Below, piece after piece: positions 1-7,372 of a DNA stretch of 23,496 nt. Numbering within the stretch: position 1 is the first letter of the stretch; each line of letters begins with the position of its first letter. The stretch is from NCBI GenBank assembly GCA_023416545.1, contig JAEZHO010000405.1, positions 1-23,496 on the forward strand. The letters are read 5' to 3'. The notes beneath the pieces are model-generated. The model worked only from the letters and a program-made list of their open reading frames with translations, was not told the DNA's origin and did no database searches. The stretch comes from Pseudomonadota bacterium. GTDB lineage: Bacteria > Pseudomonadota > Alphaproteobacteria > Rhizobiales > Rhizobiaceae. A program made the position numbers and the translations under genes.

Positions 1-72
1 TTCGGTGGCGGTCTGAGCGAACGCGCTGCCGGCCAGGAGTACCGCAGCTGCGGTCAGGACGATGGTCTTCAT
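1..72 (-). CDS. Exported protein, N-terminal fragment (cut by window edge)
   Basis: Only the first 24 codons are inside the window. They read as a classical Sec signal peptide: a Lys at position 2, a hydrophobic Ala/Leu/Val core, and a likely signal peptidase I site after AGSAFA, just before Gln20. An AGAAGG-like ribosome binding site precedes the ATG at 72. The product is therefore probably periplasmic or secreted. Nothing of the mature part is visible, so the function cannot be named. It lies downstream of and codirectional with the crcB pair, about 137 bases away, and need not be in the same transcript. Confidence 0.7.
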   Translation of the reverse strand, partial: MKTIVLTAAAVLLAGSAFAQTATE

Positions 73-156
73 GAGCCTTCTCACTTCCAATCTAGTCGCC
101 CGACCGGGACGGCCGCGCTTCATCGCCACAACGATACCCACGTCCCCGCCTTGCGG

Positions 157-174
157 CATTGATTGCAAGCAATG
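157..174. repeat. Nested short inverted repeats downstream of the second crcB
   Basis: ATTGC-AA-GCAAT (162-173) is a perfect palindrome nested inside CATTG...CAATG (157-174). The site lies between the crcB stop at 210 and the ATG at 72 of the next minus-strand gene. It has no T-tract on the minus strand, so a simple intrinsic terminator is not supported. It could be a protein-binding site for the gene starting at 72, or chance. Confidence 0.2.
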
Positions 175-209
175 AGGGACAGCGCGTGGGATCCGGCCCT
201 GCGGCGCGC

Positions 210-608
210 CTATTGCTGCCGCTTGCCTCCGCTAAGCGCTCCACCCGTGGCCAGTCCTGCCAGGACGGCGAGGAAGCCGATGACGAGGCTAGCGACCGCA
301 TAGGTGACGCCCACCATGATCCCGATCTCCGAGGTGGTGAGAAGTACGAATGTCGCGTAGACGAAGCTCGAGAAGGTGGACATGCCGCCCGTGAGACCGG
401 TCCCGACGAAGAGATTGGCGTTGGTCCCGATCGACCCACCGGAATGAAGACTGTTCGTCAGTCCCAGCACGTAGGACGCGACCACGTTGGCGACGAAAAT
501 GGAGTAGGGAAAACCCTCATGCCCGGTCGGTACCGTCAGCATGAGAAGTTCCCGGAGCGTCGCTCCGACTGCGCCTCCCAGGAATACGAGGATCACCTGC
601 TGGAACAT
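210..608 (-). CDS. crcB: Fluoride channel CrcB/Fluc, second of a tandem pair
   Basis: 132 residues, four membrane segments, the normal size for a CrcB/Fluc fluoride channel, which lowers cytoplasmic fluoride as a dimer in the inner membrane. Visible family marks are GGAVG and Arg19 in TM1, Asn41 in TM2 (NVVASYVLG), and the TM3 break STFSSF with both pore phenylalanines (Phe79 and Phe82). The ATG at 608 is chosen because it gives the standard N terminus; the frame stays open upstream into the neighbouring crcB but that part has no family similarity. Loops between membrane segments are almost free of Lys/Arg, while the C terminus ends GGKRQQ, so the positive-inside rule predicts both ends in the cytoplasm. 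It follows the other crcB by 47 bases and probably pairs with it. Confidence 0.88.
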   Translation of the reverse strand: MFQQVILVFLGGAVGATLRELLMLTVPTGHEGFPYSIFVANVVASYVLGLTNSLHSGGSIGTNANLFVGTGLTGGMSTFSSFVYATFVLLTTSEIGIMVGVTYAVASLVIGFLAVLAGLATGGALSGGKRQQ

Positions 609-655
609 GGGTTCTGCCTTCTTCCGACTTTCACTAGAGCGAGCCGTGCCAGGCG

Positions 656-1042
656 CTAGCCGCTCAGCCTCGCCAATCCCGCTCCGAGCCCCGCGGCAAC
701 TATCCCGAAGACGACCGAGCCGATCAGGTAGGCCGCCGCCATTCCCGCAGAACGTGCCTTGCTCAGCTTGGCGGCATCCAGCTGCATCGTGCTGAAGGTC
801 GTATAACCACCGAGAAGGCCGGTCAGGACGGCCGAATTCAATGCGCTGCCGTAGCGGTCGTGCCATTCCACGGAAAACAGGACGGACAGGTATCCGATCA
901 CGAAGGCGCCGCTGACATTGATAAGGATCGTCGACCACGGAATTCCGTCTGCATGAGTGGGGACGAGTTTTCCCACCAGCCATCGCAGCAACGATCCCAC
1001 TCCCCCGCCAAGTGCTACTAGAAGGACGTCAGGAAGCTCCAT
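656..1042 (-). CDS. crcB: Fluoride channel CrcB/Fluc, first of a tandem pair
   Basis: 128 residues with four membrane segments and CrcB/Fluc marks: GGGVGSLLRW in TM1 (Arg20), Asn42 in TM2 (INVSGAF), and GGYTTFST in the TM3 break. The second pore phenylalanine of the family is Met86 here; Phe83 is kept. Lys and Arg concentrate in loop 1 and loop 3 (Lys25, Lys92, Lys95, Arg97) rather than at the ends, which predicts ends outside, the reverse of its neighbour. A GAGG precedes the ATG at 1042. No crcB-type fluoride riboswitch was recognised in the 187 bases between this gene and the divergent hupE. Likely role: one half of an antiparallel heterodimeric fluoride channel. Confidence 0.9.
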   Translation of the reverse strand: MELPDVLLVALGGGVGSLLRWLVGKLVPTHADGIPWSTILINVSGAFVIGYLSVLFSVEWHDRYGSALNSAVLTGLLGGYTTFSTMQLDAAKLSKARSAGMAAAYLIGSVVFGIVAAGLGAGLARLSG

Positions 1043-1216
1043 GTCAACGACCTCACAGGCAAGTATTCCGTCTTAACTATTTCCCGCTGGTATAAAGACA
1101 TTTCCAGAATTGAAATTGCGTACGATCAACGACGGGTCACCTGGTATATCGTTTAGTGAGGACATCACTTGGGTCGCACGAGCCCGTCGCGATCGCCAAA
1201 GAACATATCCATCTAC

Positions 1217-1222
1217 AGGAGG
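1217..1222 (+). promoter_or_regulatory. Shine-Dalgarno site fixing the hupE start
   Basis: A perfect AGGAGG lies 7 bases before the ATG at 1230. The same frame is open for another 40 codons upstream, but those lack a ribosome binding site and would put a hydrophilic Arg-rich stretch in front of the signal peptide, so 1230 is the start. Confidence 0.8.
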
Positions 1223-1229
1223 CAGTTAC

Positions 1230-1823
1230 ATGAAACGGTCCCCGGTTTGTCTTCTGGCTACCCTTGCAAGTATTATCCCAAGCGTGGCTCTCGCGCATAC
1301 AGGTGCTCACACGAGCGGCTTCGCACATGGGTTCGCTCATCCCATCTCCGGTCTGGACCACGTTCTCGCCATGGTCATGGTTGGGCTGTTTGCCTACCAG
1401 CTTGGCGGGCGTGCCCTGTGGATCGTCCCTCTTGCATTCGTCTCGGCAATGTCCGTCGGGGGAGCCCTCGGGCTTGCGGGTATCGGCGTACCATTCATTG
1501 AAATCGGGATCGCGCTCTCGGTGATCGTCCTGGGAGCCCTCGTAGCCTCGAATGCACGAACCCCTGTCATCGCGGCCGTCGCGGTGGTCGGGTTCTTCGC
1601 CATTTTCCACGGTTACGCTCACGGGGCCGAGATGCCGGCGAATGCAGCCGCTCTCACCTACGCCATCGCCTTCCTCATCGCCACGGCGCTGCTCCACCTG
1701 ACAGGTGCAGCCCTCGGGCTCGGTATCGACAAGGCGGGTCAACGGACAGGTTCCGCATTCGTGCGCGTGGCCGGGGCGTTCGGGCTGGTTGCGGGTCTGG
1801 GGATCTTCACGGGCATTCTCTGA
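1230..1823 (+). CDS. hupE: HupE/UreJ family nickel permease
   Basis: 197 residues. It has an N-terminal signal sequence ending around SVALAHTGAH, then about six hydrophobic segments. The family motif is clear: an exposed His after cleavage (HTGAH), then GFAHGFAHPISGLDHVLAM with His residues placed as in HupE/UreJ proteins, and a second motif FHGYAHGAEMP near residue 130. HupE/UreJ proteins move nickel (or cobalt) across the inner membrane; here the substrate is inferred as Ni2+ for urease because the next genes are ureABC. It stands 114 bases before ureA on the same strand and is divergent from crcB. No NikR-like operator was recognised upstream. Substrate is inferred, family membership is firm. 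Confidence 0.88.
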   Translation: MKRSPVCLLATLASIIPSVALAHTGAHTSGFAHGFAHPISGLDHVLAMVMVGLFAYQLGGRALWIVPLAFVSAMSVGGALGLAGIGVPFIEIGIALSVIVLGALVASNARTPVIAAVAVVGFFAIFHGYAHGAEMPANAAALTYAIAFLIATALLHLTGAALGLGIDKAGQRTGSAFVRVAGAFGLVAGLGIFTGIL

Positions 1824-1865
1824 GGCCGAGCCGCGACCGAGGACGAACGATATCGAGCATTGGAC

Positions 1866-1885
1866 GCGGAGGTCTCAGACCCCGC
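1866..1885 (+). terminator. GC-rich stem-loop between hupE and ureA
   Basis: GCGG-A-GGTC-TCA-GACC-CCGC can fold into an 8-bp stem with one bulged A and a three-base loop. It begins 42 bases after the hupE stop and ends 52 bases before ureA. There is no following T-run, so a complete intrinsic terminator is doubtful; attenuation, mRNA end protection or processing are alternatives. Confidence 0.35.
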
Positions 1886-1937
1886 ATCCGCATCATGGTC
1901 TGCAGGAAGCTAACTCCAGTAAAGTCCGAGGCTTGAG

Positions 1938-2240
1938 ATGCACATCACCCCGCGAGAATTCGACAAACTCCTGATCTACATGATGGCCATGGTCGCGCAA
2001 CGGCGCAAGGACAGCGGCCTCAAGCTCAATCACCCCGAAGCGGTATCCCTCATCACGACCGCAGCGCTCGACAACGCCCGCGCCGGCAAGAGCCTAGAAG
2101 AGGTCATGGACATAGCGCGCAAGGCGATCAAGCGCAGCGACGTCATGGAGGGGGTCGCCGACATGATCCCCTATGTCCAGGTCGAGGCGGTCTTCACCGA
2201 CGGAAGTCGCCTGGTCACCGTTCACAATCCCATCCAGTAG
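1938..2240 (+). CDS. ureA: Urease gamma subunit
   Basis: 100 residues, the standard length of a separate bacterial urease gamma subunit. It starts with [12 protein letters not shown] and carries the conserved [11 protein letters not shown] and the C-terminal VTVHNPI. UreA, UreB and UreC assemble as a cytoplasmic (UreABC)3 enzyme that hydrolyses urea to ammonia and carbamate. GAGG stands 6 bases before the ATG. It is separate from ureB, unlike the fused gamma-beta subunit of Helicobacter. Seven bases separate its stop from the first possible ureB codon, so the two are probably translationally coupled. Confidence 0.97.
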   Translation: MHITPREFDKLLIYMMAMVAQRRKDSGLKLNHPEAVSLITTAALDNARAGKSLEEVMDIARKAIKRSDVMEGVADMIPYVQVEAVFTDGSRLVTVHNPIQ

Positions 2241-2256
2241 CTGAGGAGTGGTGGCC

Positions 2257-2670
2257 ATGGCCCCGAAGACAAAGAAGGCAGGCGTCGGTGGACTGGTGCT
2301 CGCCGACGGCGACATAGAGATCAACGATGGCTATCCGACAACCAACCTCAAGGTGCGAAATACGGGTGACCGTCCCATCCAGGTCGGGTCCCACTTCCAT
2401 TTCTTCGAGGTGAACGCCGCCCTCGAGTTTGCACGCGAGGAGGCGTTCGGAAAGCGCCTCAACATACCCGCGACGACTGCGTTGCGGTTCGAGCCCGGCG
2501 ACGAGAAGGATGTTGTTCTGGTTCCCATACAGGGCAAGCGCCGCGCGATCGGCTTCAATGGCCTGGTGAATGGCTGGGTGGGAGAAGAGAGCTACAACGA
2601 CAGTCGGCCACGCCTTGCGGATGCGATGGTGCGCGTCGATCGATACGGATTCAAGAACAAGCCTGAATGA
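2257..2670 (+). CDS. ureB: Urease beta subunit
   Basis: 137 residues from the ATG at 2257. An in-frame GTG at 2248 would add three residues but overlaps the GAGGAG ribosome binding site (2243-2248), so the ATG with 8-base spacing is preferred. Conserved beta-subunit motifs are [20 protein letters not shown] and RFEPGDEK. The first residues (MAPKTKKAG) are a short basic extension ahead of the usual start of the fold. The subunit packs against UreC and helps shape the flap over the active site. It lies between ureA and ureC in the operon, 33 bases before ureC. Confidence 0.96.
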   Translation: MAPKTKKAGVGGLVLADGDIEINDGYPTTNLKVRNTGDRPIQVGSHFHFFEVNAALEFAREEAFGKRLNIPATTALRFEPGDEKDVVLVPIQGKRRAIGFNGLVNGWVGEESYNDSRPRLADAMVRVDRYGFKNKPE

Positions 2671-2703
2671 CGTCGAGGATACCTCCTTAGGATAGGTCAG
2701 ACC

Positions 2704-4422
2704 ATGGCAAAGATATCGAGAGCGCAGTACGCGGACCTCTATGGTCCCACCACCGGCGACAAGATCCGTCTCGGCGATACCGAACTTTACATCGAGATTG
2801 AGAAGGATCTGCGCGTCTATGGCGAGGAAGCCGTCTACGGCGGCGGCAAGACCCTTCGCGACGGCATGGGGTTCGACAACGAACTGACGAGTATTGCCGG
2901 CGCACCGGACCTGATCATCACGAATGTCACCATCGTCGATGCCATCCAGGGCGTCATCAAGGCGGATGTCGGCATCAAGAACGGCAACATATGCGGCATC
3001 GGAAAAGCCGGTAACCCGTCGACCATGCCCGGGGTTACGCCGCAACTGGCGCTCGGGCCCGGCACCGACGCGATCTCCGGCGAGCATCTCATACTCACCG
3101 CCGGCGGTATCGATGCACATGTCCACTTCATCTCCCCGCAGCAGGCCGAAGCCGCGCTCAGCAACGGCATCACGACCCTGTTCGGCGGCGGTATCGGGCC
3201 GAGCGACGGTACCAACGGAACCACCATAACACCCGGGACATGGAACATCGAAATGATGCTCCGCTCGTTCGATGCCTGGCCGGTCAACGCGGGCGTCCTC
3301 GGAAAGGGAAACTGCTCCTCGCCAACCCCGTTGACGGAACAGATCCACGCGGGGGCAATGGGGCTGAAGATCCACGAAGACTGGGGAAGCACTCCCGCCG
3401 CCATCCGCACGGCGCTGAAGGTGGCCGACCAGTACGACGTGCAGGTGTGCATCCATACCGACACGCTGAACGAAGCGGGCTTTGTGGAAAACACGATCGC
3501 GGCCTTCGAAGGGCGCACCATCCACACCTACCACACGGAAGGTGCGGGTGGCGGACACGCGCCGGATATCATCCGGGTCGCCGGCCAGCCCAACGTCCTG
3601 CCCAGTTCGACCAATCCGACCTTGCCGTTCGGGATAAATTCCCAGGCTGAATTGTTCGACATGACAATGATTTGCCACAACCTCAACCCCAAGATCCCCA
3701 CCGACGTGGCGTTCGCGGAAAGCCGGGTGCGTCCCGAAACGATCGCCGCGGAGAACGTCCTGCACGATCTCGGAGCGATCTCGATCATCTCGAGCGACAG
3801 CCAGGCAATGGGTCGAGTCGGCGAAAGCTGGATGCGAACGATCCAGACGGCCCACCTGTCGAAAGTTCGGCGAGGGGCCTATTCCGGCGACACGTCCAAC
3901 AACGACAATGAACGGGTCCTCCGCTTTGTCGCAAAAGTCACCATCAACCCGGCCATCGCGCAGGGCGTCAGCCAACTGATCGGCTCGATCGAAGTGGGCA
4001 AGATGGCGGATCTCGTGCTTTGGGAGCCCGCATTCTTCGGGGCAAAGCCGAAGCTGGTGATCAAGGGCGGCTTCATCTCCTGGGCGCTGATGGGCGATCC
4101 CAACGCCTCACTGCCGACGCCCCAGCCCGTCCGGTATCGACCAATGTACGGCGGCATGGGATCGGCGCTGCAGCAGACGCGCGTGACCTTCACATCCCGG
4201 GCGGCCTTCAACGACGGCATCGTCGATCGCTACGGCCTCCAGTCGAACGTGGTTCCGGTCTCCGGCACACGTATCGTCAGCAAGACCAACATGGTGCGCA
4301 ATTCGACGCTGCCGGTCATCGAGGTGAACCCGGAAACCTATGCGGTAACGGTGGATGGCGTGCACGCCACCATCGAGCCGGCCGACCGGCTGCCGCTTGC
4401 ACAACTGCATTTCTTCAGCTGA
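2704..4422 (+). CDS. ureC: Urease alpha subunit (catalytic, nickel enzyme)
   Basis: 572 residues, full length. All catalytic residues are present, offset by +5 from Klebsiella aerogenes numbering: nickel ligands His139 and His141, the lysine to be carbamylated Lys222 (GLKIHED), His251 (IHTDT), His277 (HTEGAGGGH) and Asp365 (SSDSQAMG). The mobile flap has Cys324 and catalytic His325, with Arg341 (ESRVR). The residue after the catalytic His is Asn (CHNLNP) where Klebsiella and Helicobacter have a second His; I believe Brucella urease-2 has the same variant, from memory. The chain ends LAQLHFFS, typical of UreC. Reaction: urea + H2O to ammonia and carbamate. It is followed after 50 bases by ureE. 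Confidence 0.98.
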   Translation: MAKISRAQYADLYGPTTGDKIRLGDTELYIEIEKDLRVYGEEAVYGGGKTLRDGMGFDNELTSIAGAPDLIITNVTIVDAIQGVIKADVGIKNGNICGIGKAGNPSTMPGVTPQLALGPGTDAISGEHLILTAGGIDAHVHFISPQQAEAALSNGITTLFGGGIGPSDGTNGTTITPGTWNIEMMLRSFDAWPVNAGVLGKGNCSSPTPLTEQIHAGAMGLKIHEDWGSTPAAIRTALKVADQYDVQVCIHTDTLNEAGFVENTIAAFEGRTIHTYHTEGAGGGHAPDIIRVAGQPNVLPSSTNPTLPFGINSQAELFDMTMICHNLNPKIPTDVAFAESRVRPETIAAENVLHDLGAISIISSDSQAMGRVGESWMRTIQTAHLSKVRRGAYSGDTSNNDNERVLRFVAKVTINPAIAQGVSQLIGSIEVGKMADLVLWEPAFFGAKPKLVIKGGFISWALMGDPNASLPTPQPVRYRPMYGGMGSALQQTRVTFTSRAAFNDGIVDRYGLQSNVVPVSGTRIVSKTNMVRNSTLPVIEVNPETYAVTVDGVHATIEPADRLPLAQLHFFS

Positions 4423-4472
4423 GCCGCGGGCCGTCACGAGCACGCGCCGGCCAGGAGCAACCGGAGAATGAG

Positions 4473-5024
4473 ATGATTTTGATCGAGAAGACGCTTGGAA
4501 ATATCCGGGAGCACAAATGGAACGGTGCTGACGTCGAATACCTCACCCTCGAACAGTGGGAAGCACCGAAGACAAGGCTGCGCAAGCACACCCGCAGCGG
4601 CCTGGAACTGGCGATTTCCCTGCCTCGCACGGATCATCTGCACGACGGAGACGTCCTTTATCACGACACCCGGGAGAACCGGGTGGTCGTCGCCAAGATT
4701 GCCATGAAGGAAGTCATGGTGATCGAGCTGGAAGACGTCGAAGGAATGCCGCCCACCGAGATTTTCAAGCTTGCGTTCGAAATAGGCCATGCGCTCGGAA
4801 ACCAGCATTGGCCGGCCGTCATCAGGGGGACGACGATCTACGTGCCCCTCTCGGTGGACAGGAAGGTAATGGCCTCGGTGATGAGGACGCACGCCTTCCA
4901 GCATGCCGAGATCCGGTTCGAACCGGGAGAGGAGGTGGCGGCCGGGCTCGATGCGAAGGAGATCAGGCTTCTGTTCGCGGGGGCCGACGCCACACCTCAC
5001 CATCACCACCATGAACATGGCTAG
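4473..5024 (+). CDS. ureE: Urease accessory protein UreE, nickel metallochaperone
   Basis: 183 residues from the ATG at 4473, with GGAG 6 bases upstream. The frame is open much further upstream through ureC, but only this start gives the UreE N terminus (MILIEKTLGNI). The N-terminal half is the peptide-binding domain; the C-terminal half has the FEIGHALGNQHWP stretch with the conserved metal-binding His in the GHALGNxHWP motif. The chain ends with a histidine-rich tail (ATPHHHHHEHG), a natural nickel-binding tail of UreE rather than an artefact. UreE delivers Ni2+ to the UreDFG-apourease complex. The stop is five bases before ureF. Confidence 0.95.
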   Translation: MILIEKTLGNIREHKWNGADVEYLTLEQWEAPKTRLRKHTRSGLELAISLPRTDHLHDGDVLYHDTRENRVVVAKIAMKEVMVIELEDVEGMPPTEIFKLAFEIGHALGNQHWPAVIRGTTIYVPLSVDRKVMASVMRTHAFQHAEIRFEPGEEVAAGLDAKEIRLLFAGADATPHHHHHEHG

Positions 5025-5029
5025 ATGCG

Positions 5030-5743
5030 ATGAACGCCAATGCGAAGTGGCCCAGTTCAGCCATGACCCGGCTGGCGCACCTGTTGCAGTTCTCGGATTC
5101 GACGCTGCCGGTTGGCGCGTTCGCCTTTTCCCAGGGGCTGGAGTCCGCGATTCAGCTAGGCGTGGTGACCGATGCGGCGAGCCTGAAAAGCTACCTCGCG
5201 CTCATCCTGCGGCAGGCGGCACATTCGGACGGGATCGCGCTGCTGCATGCGCACCGTGCGGCATGCGAGGGCAATTACGAGAAGGTACGTGAAGCCGACC
5301 AGGCCCTTTGGGCGCGTCGCGTCGGCGAGGAGCAACAGTTGATGCTGGCGCGGATGGGCAAGAAGTTTGCGGAACTGGCGCTGGCGATCGAGCCCGCGCC
5401 TCTTCTCGGCCGCTGGCTCGCGGACGTCAATCGCGGCGAGACGCCGGGTTGCTTCCCGGTTGCCCAGGCGATCGGATTTGCCCGACTGCAGGCAAGCGAG
5501 GCCGAAGCCTTCACCATCCATCAGTACGGCCTGTCGTCGATGATCCTCAATGCCGCGCTTCGGCTCATGAGGATCGATCATCTCACGACGCAGAAGATAC
5601 TTTTCGAGGCGCAGGCCACCGTGGACGGCCACTACGAAGCCATCCGGCCGCTCGAACTCGATGAAATGTCGAGCTTCGCCCCCGTCTACGACGTGATCGT
5701 CGCTCACCACACACGAACGCATCTCCGGCTGTTCATGAACTGA
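5030..5743 (+). CDS. ureF: Urease accessory protein UreF
   Basis: 237 residues. The N-terminal family signature is clear: LAHLLQFSDSTLPVGAFAFSQGLE, with the usual -LPVGAF-SQGLE- pattern. It is all-helical and binds UreD and apourease and acts on UreG during metallocentre assembly. The ATG at 5030 has no good ribosome binding site; translation is probably coupled to ureE, which stops five bases earlier. A second in-frame ATG at 5063 (MTRLAHLL) would also give a family-like N terminus, so the start is uncertain by 11 codons. Confidence 0.94.
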   Translation: MNANAKWPSSAMTRLAHLLQFSDSTLPVGAFAFSQGLESAIQLGVVTDAASLKSYLALILRQAAHSDGIALLHAHRAACEGNYEKVREADQALWARRVGEEQQLMLARMGKKFAELALAIEPAPLLGRWLADVNRGETPGCFPVAQAIGFARLQASEAEAFTIHQYGLSSMILNAALRLMRIDHLTTQKILFEAQATVDGHYEAIRPLELDEMSSFAPVYDVIVAHHTRTHLRLFMN

Positions 5744-5765
5744 ACGGCCCAAGGAAGGACCAGCC

Positions 5766-6422
5766 ATGAAGAAGATCACGCGCATCGGTATCGGCGGGCC
5801 GGTCGGCTCCGGCAAGACCGCGGTCATAGAGACCATCACGCCGCGGCTCATCGAGTTGGGAGTGAAGCCGCTGATCATCACAAACGACGTGGTGACCACC
5901 GAGGATGCGAAACAGGTCCGCCGCACGCTGAAGGGCATTCTGGTCGAGGAAAAGATCGTCGGCGTCGAGACGGGTGCGTGCCCGCATACCGCCGTGCGGG
6001 AGGACCCCTCGATGAACATCGCCGCGGTGGAGGATCTGGAGGAGCGCTATCCGAACAGCGACGTGGTTCTGATCGAGTCGGGCGGCGACAACCTGACCCT
6101 GACCTTCAGCCCGGCGCTGGCAGATTTCTACATCTATGTCATCGACGTGGCTGCCGGCGACAAGATCCCCCGCAAGAACGGCGCCGGCGTCTGCCAGTCC
6201 GACATCCTGGTGATCAACAAGAAGGACCTGGCTCCCTACGTGGGAGCAAGCCTTGAGGTGATGGATCGCGACTCGCGACTGATGCGCGGCGACAAGCCAT
6301 TCGTCTTCACAAACTGCAAGACGGGCGAGGGGGTCGACGCGCTGATGGATTTGATCATGGACATGGCGCTCTTCGACGTCAAACCCGAGACGACGGCCGT
6401 GCGAATGGAGGCAAGTGCATGA
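5766..6422 (+). CDS. ureG: Urease accessory GTPase UreG
   Basis: 218 residues, a SIMIBI-class GTPase. The P-loop GGPVGSGKTA (about residues 10-19), the metal-binding Cys-Pro-His at 72-74 (GACPHTA), the ESGGDNL motif at 104-110 and the guanine-specificity NKKD at 151-154 are all intact. UreG couples GTP hydrolysis to nickel delivery into UreC. An AAGGA-type site precedes the ATG, 22 bases after ureF. Its last codons overlap the first of ureD (ATGA), showing tight translational coupling. No long His-rich N terminus is present, so nickel storage is left to UreE. Confidence 0.98.
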   Translation: MKKITRIGIGGPVGSGKTAVIETITPRLIELGVKPLIITNDVVTTEDAKQVRRTLKGILVEEKIVGVETGACPHTAVREDPSMNIAAVEDLEERYPNSDVVLIESGGDNLTLTFSPALADFYIYVIDVAAGDKIPRKNGAGVCQSDILVINKKDLAPYVGASLEVMDRDSRLMRGDKPFVFTNCKTGEGVDALMDLIMDMALFDVKPETTAVRMEASA

Positions 6423-7354
6423 GCCTCCACGAGCGGCTGGTATCGATCGACAAATCCCGGGAACTGGACGGCTTTCATACCGAGCCCGCTCAGATGCGTG
6501 CAGCCGGGCCGGGAAAGGTCGGGGAGCTGCGCCTCGGCTTTACGATGCAGGACGGACGATCGGTGCTGCGTGATCTCTATCGGGTCACGCCGTTGCTGGT
6601 GCAGCAGGCCCTTTACTGGGACGAGGCGATGCCGGAGATGCCGATATGCTCGATCATCTCGATCGGCGGCGGGGTGCTCCAGGGAGACCGCTATCGCATC
6701 GACATCACGGCGGAGGCGGGCGCGTGCGCTCACGTCACGACGCAAGGCGCAAACCGCATTCATCGCATGGATGCGAATTACGCGTCCCAGCACATGGACC
6801 TGCATCTCGCTGCGAACGCCTATCTGGAATACCTCCCGCACGTCACGATCCCGTATCGGGACTCCCGCTTCGTCAGCCGGACCGACATCACCATCGACGA
6901 GACTGCGACGCTTCTCTACGGCGACATGTTCATGTCGGGGCGGAAATACCATCACGCATCGGAGCGCTTCGGGATGGATGTCTTGTCCATGCAGGTATGC
7001 GCAAAGCGTCCCGACGGAAAGGTGATCTTCGCCGAGAAGCTTCTGATCGAGAGGGGCAACGAGACGATCGACTTTCCGTCCGTCGCGCAAGGCTACGATG
7101 CCTTCGCGAATATTCTTTGCCTGACACCTCCCGAGATTGCGGCGCGCATCAGCGAGCGCATCGAGGTCAACGCTGCAGCCGGTTCTTCCCGCGCCATGTC
7201 AGGCGTGTCGAAGCTGCCGAACGCGGCAGGGCTGATGTTTCGCGCCGTCGGAGTGGAGACCTACGACGTGCGCGCCGAGGTCCGCCGGTTCTGGCGTGTC
7301 GTGAGAGAGGAAGCGCGGGGACGGACCTTGCCTGAAGAGTTCCTTTGGCAGTGA
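6419..7354 (+). CDS. ureD: Urease accessory protein UreD (UreH)
   Basis: 311 residues, slightly long for the family because of about 30 residues before the conserved region. The UreD core is recognisable: GKVGELRLGFTMQDGRSVL, then GGGVLQGDRYRIDI followed by ACAHVTTQGANRIHRM, and a later LLYGDMFMSGRKYHH. UreD is the scaffold that binds apourease and, with UreF and UreG, forms the complex through which nickel reaches the active site. Its ATG overlaps the ureG stop by four bases. Placement of ureD after ureG, not before ureA as in Klebsiella, matches the Brucella urease-2 order. Confidence 0.94.
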   Translation: MSLHERLVSIDKSRELDGFHTEPAQMRAAGPGKVGELRLGFTMQDGRSVLRDLYRVTPLLVQQALYWDEAMPEMPICSIISIGGGVLQGDRYRIDITAEAGACAHVTTQGANRIHRMDANYASQHMDLHLAANAYLEYLPHVTIPYRDSRFVSRTDITIDETATLLYGDMFMSGRKYHHASERFGMDVLSMQVCAKRPDGKVIFAEKLLIERGNETIDFPSVAQGYDAFANILCLTPPEIAARISERIEVNAAAGSSRAMSGVSKLPNAAGLMFRAVGVETYDVRAEVRRFWRVVREEARGRTLPEEFLWQ

Positions 7355-7372
7355 ACCTGGAGGCTGCGTGCC

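Noticed and set aside
1043..1229. NikR operator or sigma-54 promoter before hupE
   Set aside because: No GTATGA-N16-TCATAC-like pair and no TGGCAC-N5-TTGC spacing was found by eye.
2215..3975. Long minus-strand open frame of 586 codons opposite ureB and ureC
   Set aside because: It lies antisense to two certain genes, is Arg/Asp/Gly-rich with no domain, and arises from the high GC content of the third codon positions.
4995..5021. His-rich end of UreE resembling an engineered affinity tag
   Set aside because: Histidine-rich nickel-binding tails are normal in UreE proteins, and the surrounding DNA is an intact natural operon.
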